A DNA stretch of 24,890 nucleotides, from NCBI GenBank assembly GCA_037190665.1, contig JBBCJT010000014.1:1-24890 (forward strand), read 5' to 3'. A program made the translations under genes and the position numbers. Source of the DNA: JBBCJT01 sp037190665. Lineage in GTDB: Bacteria > Pseudomonadota > Alphaproteobacteria > Acetobacterales > Acetobacteraceae. Shown here piece by piece: positions 16,767 to 24,890 of the stretch (within the stretch, counting starts at the first letter, position 1; each line of letters opens with the position of its first letter). A model generated the notes under the pieces. The model was not told the DNA's origin. It worked only from the letters and a program-made list of their open reading frames with translations, and did not search any database.

Positions 16767-16882
16767 CGAGTCTCCTCCTTCAGCAGCGGCAGTCGGGCAG
16801 ATATGGGACGGCTTCGGCCCGGCGCAAAATTGTGAGCCGGATTGCCGCAACATCGCCATGCCTGCCGTGTTCTAGCCCGGAA
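16767..16882. promoter_or_regulatory. Divergent intergenic region between gabD and tamA
   Basis: This 116-base gap must hold promoters for both gabD and tamA unless these lie inside the opposing genes. It contains the strong gabD ribosome site (16774-16780) and an A/T-richer patch near 16825-16832. I could not recognise a convincing -35/-10 pair on either strand. Confidence 0.4.
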
Positions 16883-18718
16883 ATGCGTCGTCGTCTCTCC
16901 CGCTTCCCCTGGCTCGCATTGGTGCTCGCGGGCTCCGTCGGTGCGGCGGAACTGCAGCCCTATGTGGTGAAGATCCTGCCCAGCGGGGACAGCGGGCGCG
17001 ACCAGATGCTCAGCGACGCCTCCGTGCTCGTGCGGCTGCAGGAATCCGATCCGGTCTCCCCCGCCGCCCTGATCTCCCGCGCGCGGGCGGATCGGGAGCG
17101 GATGCAGGCAGTGCTGCGCAGCCAGGGCTTCTTCGACGGGCGCGTCGTCCTGCGCATCGACGGGCACGACATCGACGATCCCGACGCCGCGGCGGCAATA
17201 ACGGCCCGCCCCGCGCAACCACCGGTGGAGGTCACCGCGGAGGTGACGCCGGGCCCGATCTACAACTTCGCCGGCATCACCGCCCTCGGCGCCAACGGCG
17301 CGCCGCTGACCGGCGCGGAGGCGGAGGCGGTGCAGCTCGAGACGGGCGAGCCGGCGCGCGGCGCGGACATCCTGGCCGCCGAGGGCCGGGTGGTGACGGT
17401 GTTCCAGGAGCGCGGGCACGCCTTCGCCAAGGCAGCGGACCGCACGCTGACGGTCGACCACGCGCGGCGGACCATGACCGTGGTACTGCGCTTCGATCCC
17501 GGCCCGCAGGTGCGCATCGGCGAGATCCGCGTGGAAGGGCTGGAGCGGCTCGATCCCGGCTTCGCGCAGGCGCGCGTCACCGACCGCCAGGGCCGCCCCT
17601 ATTCCCCGCAGGAGGTGGACGGCGCGCGGCGCGACCTGCTCGACCTCGGCGTGTTCGCCACCGTCCGCGCCCGCCTCGCCCCAGCGCCCGCGCCGGACGG
17701 CACCGTGCCGATGACGCTGGAGACGGTGGAGCGTCCGCCGCGGCGGCTGGAATTCGGCGGTGCCTATTCCAGCAGCGAAGGCGGATCGGTCCGCGCGAGC
17801 TGGCAACACCGCAACCTGTTCGGCCGCGCCGAGCGGCTGGTCGCGACCGCCGAGATATCGAACCTGTTCGAGCGCGGCGTACAGGATTACGGCTACCGCG
17901 CCGCCGTCACCTTCACCAAGCCGGACTTCCTGCAGCGCAATCAGGCGCTCCGCCTCGATGCCAGCGCGCTGCGCGAGTATACGGACGCCTACAACCGCAT
18001 CGCGGCACTCGCCGGCGTGGCGCTGGAGCGGAAGCTGACGGACAAGCTGACCGCGAGCCTCGGCCTGTCGTTCGAGCGCAGCCGGATCGAGGAAGGCGGC
18101 GAGACGTCCCGCTACACGCTGATCGGCATCCCCGCCTTCCTGCTGTGGGAGGATGCGGACAACCCGCTCGATTCCACGCGCGGCACGCGGGCGCGGCTGG
18201 ATGTCACGCCCTATCCGTCCGCGCTCGGCAGTTCGGTGTCCTTCACCACCGTGCGCGCGGTCGGGTCCGCCTATTACGACCTGTCCGACAAGGGGCGCTC
18301 GGTCCTCGCCGGCCGCGTGATCGCGCAGGCCGCGGTGGGGGCGGACCGGGCGGAGCTGCCGGCCGACCGACGCGTCTTCGCCGGCGGCGGCGGCACGATC
18401 CGCGGCTTCGCCTTCCAGGCGGTCGGGCCGCAGCTCGATGGCCGACCGCTGGGCGGGACCACGCTGCTCGCGCTCAACGCCGAGTTCCGCCAGCGTTTCG
18501 GCGAGAGCTGGGGCGCGGTCGCCTTCGTCGATGCCGGCGGCATCGGCTCCGGCAAGGCGCCGGACTGGCCGGAAGAGCTGGCGGTCGGCGTCGGACTCGG
18601 CGTGCGGTACTACACGGGGATCGGGCCGATCCGCGCCGATGTCGCCGTGCCGGTGACGGAACGGCGCGACGGGGACCAGCCCTGGCAGATTTACATCGGC
18701 ATCGGGCAGGCCTTCTGA
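16883..18718 (+). CDS. tamA: Outer-membrane translocation/assembly protein TamA (BamA/Omp85 family)
   Basis: A 611-residue Omp85-family protein; together with TamB it forms the TAM complex, linked to outer-membrane protein insertion and envelope lipid homeostasis. A signal peptide (MRRRLSRFPWLALVLAGSVGAA) is followed by POTRA-like domains (about 24-285; the last begins near VRIGEIRVEGLERL, 210-223). A C-terminal beta-barrel runs from about 288, starting RLEFGGAYSSSEGG. The barrel holds the conserved IRGF motif in GGGTIRGFAFQ and ends in aromatic F (IGIGQAF), as outer-membrane barrels do. I chose ATG 16883 because it begins the signal peptide; GTG 16832 gives an unsupported extension. The stop overlaps the tamB start by one base (TGATG), so the two are coupled. 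Confidence 0.95.
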   Translation: MRRRLSRFPWLALVLAGSVGAAELQPYVVKILPSGDSGRDQMLSDASVLVRLQESDPVSPAALISRARADRERMQAVLRSQGFFDGRVVLRIDGHDIDDPDAAAAITARPAQPPVEVTAEVTPGPIYNFAGITALGANGAPLTGAEAEAVQLETGEPARGADILAAEGRVVTVFQERGHAFAKAADRTLTVDHARRTMTVVLRFDPGPQVRIGEIRVEGLERLDPGFAQARVTDRQGRPYSPQEVDGARRDLLDLGVFATVRARLAPAPAPDGTVPMTLETVERPPRRLEFGGAYSSSEGGSVRASWQHRNLFGRAERLVATAEISNLFERGVQDYGYRAAVTFTKPDFLQRNQALRLDASALREYTDAYNRIAALAGVALERKLTDKLTASLGLSFERSRIEEGGETSRYTLIGIPAFLLWEDADNPLDSTRGTRARLDVTPYPSALGSSVSFTTVRAVGSAYYDLSDKGRSVLAGRVIAQAAVGADRAELPADRRVFAGGGGTIRGFAFQAVGPQLDGRPLGGTTLLALNAEFRQRFGESWGAVAFVDAGGIGSGKAPDWPEELAVGVGLGVRYYTGIGPIRADVAVPVTERRDGDQPWQIYIGIGQAF

Positions 18719-21700
18719 TGCGGCGCACGCTGATCGTCCTGGGCATCCTCCTCGCCCTGCCGGTGCTGCTGGTGGGCGGCATCGTGCTGGGGCTGGAGAC
18801 GGGCGCCGGGCAGAACGCGCTGCGCGCCGCCGCGGAACGGTTCGGCGGCGTGCGCATCGCCGCCATCGACGGCTCGCCGCTGCGGGCGACGCGGATCAGC
18901 GGCATCGAACTGCGGGACGAACAGGGCGTCTGGCTGCATATCGAGCGCGTCGAGCTGGCCTGGTCGCCGCTGCGCCTGCTGTCGCGGCATGTCGAGGTGG
19001 AGCATCTGCGGATCGCCGGCCTCGACCTGCGCCGCCTGCCCGCCGCCTCCGCCGAAGAGCCGCCGGCCGAGGACAGCGCGGCGAGCAGCGACTGGTCCTC
19101 CCTGCCCGTCTCGGCCGCGATCCGCGAACTGTCCGTCACCGATGCCAAGATCGGCGCGGAGGTGGCGGGCGAGGCCATCACCTTCGGCGCGGAAGGACAG
19201 GCGGAAGTCAGCCGCGACCTGACCGGCACCGCCACGCTCACCGCGCGCGACGATGCGGGCGGGCGCTACGACCTCGCGCTGACCCGCACCGATGTCGTGT
19301 CGCTGAAGGCGGAACTGCGGGAGCCGGCGAACGGGCTGATCGCGCGGATCGCGCAGCTTCCCGATCTCGGCGCGCTGACGCTGACCGCGACCGCCACCGG
19401 CGATCCCCGCGCCGCGCGTACCCGTCTGGACCTCGCCTTCGCGGGCGGGGTGACCGCGAGCGCGGAGGGCGTGCTGGCGCTGGAAGGCGACGGCAACGAC
19501 CTCGCCGTGCAGGCGGCGGCACAAGGGGCTGCGCTGCGGGCGGTGCTGCCGCCGGATGTCGCCCTCGCCTCCGTCACGGCCACCGCCAAGCTGCGTGGCG
19601 CCCTCACCCAGCCGACGCTCGACGGCACGGTGCAACTGGCCGACGCGCAGGCGGCCGGCGCAGGGGTCGGCCGGGTGGACGCACAATTCGGCCTCCGCCC
19701 GGACGGGACCGGTCGGCGGTTCACTGCCGACGTGACCGCGAACGGTGTCGCGCTGCCGCCGGGCCTGCCGCTGCCGCCGCTGGGCGATGCGCCGCTGACC
19801 CTGACCGCCGCCGGATTGCTGGCGGCGGACGGCAGCATCGCGCTGGACCGCGTCGCCCTCGCCCATGCGCTGCTGAACGCCGAGGCGAGCGGCCGCGTCG
19901 CCGGCGAAACCGCACAGCTTCGCCTGTCCGCGCGCCTGCCTGACCTGCACCCCTTCGCCGCGGCCAACGGGCTGGAAGCCGCCGGCGCGGCCGAGCTGGA
20001 GGGCGATGTCACGCGCGACGGCGCCGCGCTCGGGGCGAATGCGACGTTGCGCCTGTCGGGCGCCGAACTGCCGGCGCCACTGGGCGACCTGCTCGGCGCC
20101 GCGCCGGTGCTGGCACTGCGTGGCGGCTACGACGGCACCACCGCCCGCATCGACGAACTGACCCTGAACGGCCAGACGCTGGAGGCGAAGCTGCGCGGCA
20201 CCGCCGGGGAGCGGCTGGACCTCGCGGCGGAGATCGACCTGCCGGTGCTCGCCGCGCTGAATCCCGCCCTGTCCGGGCAGGCGCGCGCGACGCTCGCCGC
20301 CACCGGTCCCGCCAACGATCCGGATGCCCGGCTGACGCTGTCGGCGCCGACCCTCTCGGTCGAGGGCATGGGCGACGGGCGTCTGGAACTGACCGCCGAG
20401 GGGCGCAGCCTGCTTTCCGCCCCGCAGGTGCAGGCACAAGGGAGCGGCGCGGTGGGCGACCGGCCCATCGCCATCGATGTCCGCGCCGCGCCGCGGCCGG
20501 ACGGCAGCATCGACATCCCGGCCCTGCTGGCGCGCTTCGGCCCGGCGGAGCTGCGCGGCAGCGGCAGCGTCACCGCCGACCGACGGCCGGATGTCACCCT
20601 CTCCCTGACCGCGCCCGACCTCGCCGGCGTCGCGCCGGGCCTCGCGGGCGCGGTGGAGGCGACGCTGGCCGCCAAGCCGGACGAGACGGGCGGCGTCAGC
20701 GCGCGGCTCGAGGCCAAGGGGCGGGACATCGTGGCGGCCGGCAACCGTGTCGGGCGGCTGACCGCGACAGCCACCGTCACCGATGCGATGCGCGCACCCG
20801 GGATCGATGCCGAGGTCACCGCCGGGCAGGTCGCAGCGGGCGGCGTCGCGGGCGATCTGGTCGCCGGCGCAAAGGGCACGCTGGAGCAGCTTGATCTCAA
20901 GATCGACTTCAAGGGCACTGATCTTGCTGTCGAAACCGCCGGGCAATTTGCGGCACCTGGCACCATCCGCATCGCGCGGCTGAACGCGCGGGTGACGGGC
21001 GAGCCGATCCGGCTCGCCTCGCCGACGACGATCACCCTCGGCCCGCCGATCCACATCGAACCCGTCGCGCTGACGCTGCGCGGAGGCCGGATCGACGCGC
21101 AGGGCACGGTGGGGGACACGCTGGCGCTGCGGGTGGCGATCCGCCGCCTGCCGCTCGCACTGGCGTCGCTCGCCGCGCCGGACCTCGCGCTCGCCGGCAC
21201 GCTGGACGCCGAGGCGGAGATCGGCGGCACGCCCGCCGCCCCCGCCGGCACCGCGCGGGTCAACGTGCGCGGCGCGCGCATGACCACGGGGCCGGCCGCC
21301 GCGCTGCCCGCAGCCTCGCTCGACGCCACGCTGCGGCTGACCGAAGCGCGCGGCGCGGTGGAGGCGACGCTGCGCGCCGGCAACGGATTGCGGCTGCGGG
21401 CGACGGCAGAGGGGCGCAGCGATCTCGCCGGACCGGTCCGCGCCACGCTGGACGGGCCGGTCGATCTCGCCTTCCTCGACCCGATCCTGTCGCCGGAAGG
21501 CCGCCGCGCGCGCGGCACGCTGACATTCGCGCTCCGCGCCGAAGGGCCGCTCCCGATGCCTGCCCTGTCGGGCGAGGCGCGGCTGGCCGGCGCGAGCGTG
21601 GAGGATGCTATCCTCGGCCTGAAGCTGACCGGCATGGCGGGCACGATCCGCGCCCGCGGCGACACGATCGAGATCGCCGACCTCACCGCCCGCGCCGGGG

Positions 21701-22719
21701 CCGGCACGCTCGCGGTGCGCGGCACAGTGCAGCCGCTGGCGACCGGGATGCCGATCGATCTCGCGCTGACCGCGCGCGATGCGGACATCAACGCGACCGA
21801 CATGGCCTCGATCCGCTTCGGGGGCGCGCTCACCGTGACCGGGCAGGCCGCCGGGGAGATGCGGGCGAGCGGGCAGGTCGATGTCTCGCGCGCCGAAATC
21901 CGCCTGCCGGACCGGCTGCCGGCGAGCGTGGTCGATTTGCCGGTGCGGGAGATCAACGGCGGCCGCTCCACGCCCACGCAGGCCCCTCCCCCCGCGCCGC
22001 CCGCCTCGCCCATCGCGCTGGATATCGCGGTGAATGCCCCGCGCGCGGTGTTCGTCCGCGGCATGGGCGTGGATGCGGAGATGGGCGGCAACCTGCGGGT
22101 GGCCGGCACCGCCAATGCACCGGACATCACCGGCGTGCTCGACCTGCGGCGCGGCACGCTTTCGGTGCTGGCGCAGACCATGACCTTCCGCAGCGGGCGC
22201 ATCGACTTCGACGGCGGCACCGGCATCGACCCGGCGCTCAACCTCGTCGCCGCCACGCAGGCGGCGGACGTGACCGCGATCGTGACCGTCGGCGGCACCG
22301 CGCGCGCGCCGAAGATCACCCTGTCGGGCGAGCCCGACATGCCGCAGGACGAGGTGCTGGCCCGGCTGCTGTTCGGCCGCAGCCGCTCCACGCTCACCCC
22401 CTTCCAGGCGATCCAGATCGCGCAGGCGGCCGCGGAGCTGGCGGGGGTCATCTCGCCCGGCGGATCGACGCTCGATCGCATCCGGCGCGGGCTGGGGCTC
22501 GACCGGCTCTCGGTCGGCTCCGACGAGTCGAGCGGCAAGGCGAGCGTGGAGGCCGGCCGCTACCTCGCCGACGGCGTCTATCTCGGCGCGCGCCAGGGCG
22601 CGGACGGATCCCCGCAGGCAACCGTGCAGATCGAGGTGCTGCCGAACGTGAAGATCGAGGCCGATGTCGGCGGCGAGGGCACCGGCCGCGCCGGCCTGTC
22701 ATGGGGGTTCGACTACTGA
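18718..22719 (+). CDS. tamB: Translocation and assembly module protein TamB
   Basis: A 1333-residue inner-membrane-anchored protein spanning the periplasm, the partner of TamA. One N-terminal membrane anchor (about 5-24, IVLGILLALPVLLVGGIV) is followed by a very long, repetitive beta-rich region of the AsmA/TamB type, which is thought to form a hydrophobic groove between the membranes. The C-terminal TamB (DUF490) domain occupies roughly the last 350 residues. It includes GLDRLSVG and the closing AGRYLADGVYLGARQG and RAGLSWGFDY, hallmarks of the family. The start is ATG 18718, overlapping the tamA stop; the open frame continuing upstream to 18145 lies inside tamA in another frame. Composition is rich in Ala, Leu, Arg, Asp and Thr, as expected of this fold in GC-rich genomes. 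Confidence 0.95.
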   Translation: MRRTLIVLGILLALPVLLVGGIVLGLETGAGQNALRAAAERFGGVRIAAIDGSPLRATRISGIELRDEQGVWLHIERVELAWSPLRLLSRHVEVEHLRIAGLDLRRLPAASAEEPPAEDSAASSDWSSLPVSAAIRELSVTDAKIGAEVAGEAITFGAEGQAEVSRDLTGTATLTARDDAGGRYDLALTRTDVVSLKAELREPANGLIARIAQLPDLGALTLTATATGDPRAARTRLDLAFAGGVTASAEGVLALEGDGNDLAVQAAAQGAALRAVLPPDVALASVTATAKLRGALTQPTLDGTVQLADAQAAGAGVGRVDAQFGLRPDGTGRRFTADVTANGVALPPGLPLPPLGDAPLTLTAAGLLAADGSIALDRVALAHALLNAEASGRVAGETAQLRLSARLPDLHPFAAANGLEAAGAAELEGDVTRDGAALGANATLRLSGAELPAPLGDLLGAAPVLALRGGYDGTTARIDELTLNGQTLEAKLRGTAGERLDLAAEIDLPVLAALNPALSGQARATLAATGPANDPDARLTLSAPTLSVEGMGDGRLELTAEGRSLLSAPQVQAQGSGAVGDRPIAIDVRAAPRPDGSIDIPALLARFGPAELRGSGSVTADRRPDVTLSLTAPDLAGVAPGLAGAVEATLAAKPDETGGVSARLEAKGRDIVAAGNRVGRLTATATVTDAMRAPGIDAEVTAGQVAAGGVAGDLVAGAKGTLEQLDLKIDFKGTDLAVETAGQFAAPGTIRIARLNARVTGEPIRLASPTTITLGPPIHIEPVALTLRGGRIDAQGTVGDTLALRVAIRRLPLALASLAAPDLALAGTLDAEAEIGGTPAAPAGTARVNVRGARMTTGPAAALPAASLDATLRLTEARGAVEATLRAGNGLRLRATAEGRSDLAGPVRATLDGPVDLAFLDPILSPEGRRARGTLTFALRAEGPLPMPALSGEARLAGASVEDAILGLKLTGMAGTIRARGDTIEIADLTARAGAGTLAVRGTVQPLATGMPIDLALTARDADINATDMASIRFGGALTVTGQAAGEMRASGQVDVSRAEIRLPDRLPASVVDLPVREINGGRSTPTQAPPPAPPASPIALDIAVNAPRAVFVRGMGVDAEMGGNLRVAGTANAPDITGVLDLRRGTLSVLAQTMTFRSGRIDFDGGTGIDPALNLVAATQAADVTAIVTVGGTARAPKITLSGEPDMPQDEVLARLLFGRSRSTLTPFQAIQIAQAAAELAGVISPGGSTLDRIRRGLGLDRLSVGSDESSGKASVEAGRYLADGVYLGARQGADGSPQATVQIEVLPNVKIEADVGGEGTGRAGLSWGFDY

Positions 22720-22749
22720 CGCCGGCCGGCCGCACCGCCTGAGACATGC

Positions 22750-22775
22750 GGCGCTCCCCCGCAACGGGCAGCGCC
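22750..22775. terminator. Hairpin between the convergent tamB and glmS genes
   Basis: GGCGCT (22750-22755) pairs with AGCGCC (22770-22775), and the inner CCCG (22758-22761) pairs with CGGG (22765-22768). It sits in the 70-base convergent gap and probably helps end transcription of one or both genes. No T-run is present. Confidence 0.45.
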
Positions 22776-22789
22776 CGGCTTCCCCGCCG

Positions 22790-24613
22790 CTACTCGACCG
22801 TCACGCTCTTGGCGAGGTTGCGCGGCTGGTCCACGTCCGTGCCCTTGAGCACCGCGACGTGGTACGCGAGCAATTGCACCGGGATCGCGTAGAGGATCGG
22901 CGCGACGAAGGGATCGACCTTCGGCAGCACCACCGTCTCCACCGCGATCTTGCGCAGGCTCGCCGCCCCCTCCTCGTCGCTGAACACGATCACCTGCCCG
23001 CCGCGGGCGGCCGCTTCCTGCAGGTTGGAGGCGGTCTTCTCGAATAGCGGGCCGGACGGGGCGATCGCCACCACCGGCACGGCGGGGTCGATCAGCGCGA
23101 TCGGGCCGTGCTTCATCTCACCTGCCGCATAACCTTCGGCGTGGATGTAGCTGATTTCCTTTAATTTCAGCGCGCCTTCCATGGCGATGGCGTGGCCGGT
23201 GCCGCGGCCTAGATACAGCACGTCCCGCGCCTTCGAGACGCGATCGGCGAGGCGCTTGATCTCGTCGTGCTTCTCCAGGATCTCGCCCGCCCGACCAGGC
23301 ACCTCCAGCAGCGCATCCGTCATCGCCGCTTCCTGCGCCGCGCTGATCGCGCCGCGCGCGCGGCCCAGCGCCAGCGTCAGGCAGGCGAGCACGGTGAGCT
23401 GCGCGGTGAACGCCTTGGTGGAGGCGACGCCGATCTCCGGCCCCGCCACGGTCTGCAGCACCGCGTCGCTCTCGCGCGCCATGGTGCTCTCGGGCACGTT
23501 CAGCACCGAAAGCACGTGCTGGCCCGTGCTGCGCATGTAGCGTAGCGCGGCGAGCGTATCGGCCGTCTCGCCGGACTGGGAGACGAGCAGCGCGAGCCCG
23601 CCCTTTTCCATCGGCGGCGTGCGGTAGCGCAGCTCGCTCGCCACGTCCGCATCGGTGGGAACGCGGGCGATCGTCTCCAGCCAGGTGCGCGCGGTCAGCC
23701 CGGCATAGAAGGCGCTGCCGCAGGCGCTGATGGTCACGCGGCTGATGGAATCGAGCGCGAAGGGCAGTTCCGGCAGCGCCACCGCGCGCGTGCCGGGATT
23801 GACCATCTGGCGGAGCGTGTCGCCGATCACCGCCGGGTGCTCGTGCAGCTCCTTCTCCATGAAGTGGCGGAAATTGCCCTTGCCGATGGCCGCCCCGGTC
23901 AGCGCGGTCAGCTTCACCTCCCGCTGCACCTCCGCGTTGTCGGCGTCGAAGAATTTCGCGCCGCTGCGGCTGATGACGGTCCAGTCGCCATCGTTGAGAT
24001 AGGCGATCCGGCGGGTGAGCGGGGCGAGCGCGAGCGCGTCCGAGCCGACGAACATCTCGTCCTCGCCGAAGCCCACGGCGAGCGGCGCGCCGCGCTGGGC
24101 GCCGACGATCAGCTCCGGATGGCCGGCGAAGACCATGGCCAGCGCATAGGCGCCTTCCAGCCGCTTGAAGGCCGCGCCGGCGGCCTCCACCGGCGGCATG
24201 CCCTGCTTGAGGTGCAGGTCCACGAGCTGGGCCACCGTCTCCGTGTCGGTCTCGGTGGAGAAGGTCTGGCCCTGCGCCTCCAGCTCGGCGCGCAGTTCAG
24301 CGTGGTTCTCGATGATGCCGTTATGCACGACCGAGACGCGCTCGGTGCCGTGGGGATGGGCGTTGTGCTCGGTCGGCGCGCCGTGCGTGGCCCAGCGCGT
24401 GTGGCCGATGCCGATGGTACCGGGGAGCGGCTTGGCGTCCAGCACGCGGGCCAGATTGCCGAGCTTGCCCTCGGCCCGGCGGCGGTCGATGTGGCCGTTG
24501 ACCAGCGTGGCGATGCCGGCGCTGTCGTAGCCGCGGTATTCGAGCCGGCGCAGCGCGTCCAGCAGCAGCGGTGCGGCATCCTGCTTGCCGATCACGCCAA
24601 CGATTCCGCACAT
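22790..24613 (-). CDS. glmS: Glutamine--fructose-6-phosphate aminotransferase (isomerizing) GlmS
   Basis: A 607-residue cytosolic enzyme making glucosamine-6-phosphate from fructose-6-phosphate and glutamine, the entry step to UDP-GlcNAc. The N-terminal glutaminase begins MCGIVGVIG, so Cys2 is the nucleophile after Met removal. EYRGYDSAGIA (25-35) and GHTRWATHGAPTEHNAHP (73-90) follow. Two SIS domains carry the sugar site, with SACGSAFYAGL and SQSGETADTLAALR. The C-terminus LAKSVTVE contains the active-site lysine and closing loop. Length and motifs are complete. The ATG directly follows the glmU stop (TAGATG), with AAGGAG at 24628-24623 inside glmU, so the two form an operon. No glmS ribozyme is expected, and there is no room for one. 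Confidence 0.97.
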   Translation of the reverse strand: MCGIVGVIGKQDAAPLLLDALRRLEYRGYDSAGIATLVNGHIDRRRAEGKLGNLARVLDAKPLPGTIGIGHTRWATHGAPTEHNAHPHGTERVSVVHNGIIENHAELRAELEAQGQTFSTETDTETVAQLVDLHLKQGMPPVEAAGAAFKRLEGAYALAMVFAGHPELIVGAQRGAPLAVGFGEDEMFVGSDALALAPLTRRIAYLNDGDWTVISRSGAKFFDADNAEVQREVKLTALTGAAIGKGNFRHFMEKELHEHPAVIGDTLRQMVNPGTRAVALPELPFALDSISRVTISACGSAFYAGLTARTWLETIARVPTDADVASELRYRTPPMEKGGLALLVSQSGETADTLAALRYMRSTGQHVLSVLNVPESTMARESDAVLQTVAGPEIGVASTKAFTAQLTVLACLTLALGRARGAISAAQEAAMTDALLEVPGRAGEILEKHDEIKRLADRVSKARDVLYLGRGTGHAIAMEGALKLKEISYIHAEGYAAGEMKHGPIALIDPAVPVVAIAPSGPLFEKTASNLQEAAARGGQVIVFSDEEGAASLRKIAVETVVLPKVDPFVAPILYAIPVQLLAYHVAVLKGTDVDQPRNLAKSVTVE

Positions 24614-24890
24614 CTACTTGCGCTCCTTCGGTTTCACGCCACGCCCCGGCTTCATCACCTGCCGCCCGCGCGCGATGGCGAGCGAGTCCGCAGGCACGTC
24701 CTCCGTGATCACGCTGCCGGCCGCCGTGATCACCCGTGCCCCCACGGTAACGGGGGCGACGAGCGCGGTGTCGGAGCCGATGAAGGCCCCCTCCCCGATC
24801 ACGGTGCGATGCTTGGCGACGCCGTCGTAATTGCAGGTGATCGTGCCGGCGCCGATATTCGCCGCCGCGCCGATCTCGGCATCGCCCAGA
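24614..24890 (-). CDS. glmU: Bifunctional GlmU, C-terminal acetyltransferase part (partial, N-terminus beyond window)
   Basis: The last 91 codons of GlmU, which acetylates glucosamine-1-phosphate and then adds UMP to give UDP-GlcNAc. The visible part is the left-handed beta-helix end. It includes LGDAEIGAAANIGAGTITCN and YDGVAKHRT, which carry the conserved acetyl-CoA/substrate-site sequence of GlmU, then GEGAFIGSDTALVAPV and hexapeptide repeats, and a basic tail ending KPKERK. The TAG stop at 24616-24614 touches the glmS ATG. This couples synthesis of the downstream UDP-GlcNAc enzyme with the upstream GlmS step of the same pathway. Confidence 0.95.
   Translation of the reverse strand, partial: LGDAEIGAAANIGAGTITCNYDGVAKHRTVIGEGAFIGSDTALVAPVTVGARVITAAGSVITEDVPADSLAIARGRQVMKPGRGVKPKERK

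Noticed and set aside
16767..16859. Longer gabD start at 16859
   Set aside because: A strong ribosome site stands seven bases before ATG 16766, and the extra 31 residues resemble no aldehyde dehydrogenase N-terminus.
18145..18717. Upstream extension of the tamB frame inside tamA
   Set aside because: tamB starts with a membrane anchor at ATG 18718, overlapping the tamA stop; the extension is out-of-frame tamA sequence.
18691..22538. Two long minus-strand open frames (787 and 803 residues) opposite tamB
   Set aside because: Antisense shadows rich in Arg, Ser, Pro and Ala; tamB motifs and coupling to tamA show the true strand.

Overview
The window is very GC-rich, densely coded chromosomal DNA from a Gram-negative bacterium. 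It carries the outer-membrane assembly pair TamA/TamB, lipoprotein and PEP-CTERM signals, several twin-arginine signal peptides and a glmU-glmS operon. Together these fit an alphaproteobacterium. I suspect Rhodospirillales/Acetobacteraceae (Roseomonas-like), but that is a recollection-based inference and no marker gene here proves it. I see no rRNA, tRNA, CRISPR array, transposase, phage gene or integration site.

Layout. 1-3092 (minus): a polytopic membrane protein with a spermidine-synthase-like domain, translationally coupled to a Tat-exported protein-isoaspartate methyltransferase homologue that runs off the left edge. 3115-3945 (plus): a Tat-exported cyclase/kynurenine-formamidase-like metal hydrolase. 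3946-4226: a convergent gap with two inverted copies of a hairpin repeat. 4227-7199 (minus): an M48 metalloprotease with TPR-like tail, a DsbA-like thiol oxidoreductase and an exported alpha/beta hydrolase. 7198-9730 (plus): a degenerate gamma-glutamyltransferase-like lipoprotein and a class I/II aminotransferase. 9774-12972 (minus): glycogen debranching enzyme GlgX followed at once by a zinc-ribbon putative metallopeptidase. 13100-15221 (plus): an ArsR-type regulator, a PEP-CTERM surface protein and a GNAT acetyltransferase. 15288-16766 (minus): succinate-semialdehyde dehydrogenase GabD. 16883-22719 (plus): tamA-tamB. 22790-24890 (minus): glmU (partial) and glmS, for UDP-GlcNAc synthesis.

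How the genes work together. Much of the window concerns the cell envelope: export (Tat and Sec signals), periplasmic protein quality control (M48 protease, DsbA-like protein, exported PCMT homologue), outer-membrane assembly (TamAB), surface anchoring (PEP-CTERM) and wall/LPS precursor supply (GlmU/GlmS). The rest is ordinary metabolism (GlgX, GabD, aminotransferase).

The most unusual items are: the membrane aminopropyltransferase-like/exported-PCMT pair, where the exported enzyme has a SAM-binding motif although the periplasm is not known to hold SAM; the gamma-glutamyltransferase-like lipoprotein that appears to lack key catalytic residues; the divergent pair whose start codons share one CATG; and a cluster of non-consensus residues, including a Lys-to-Arg change, in GabD. 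Nothing here is a clear-cut new defence or mobile system.
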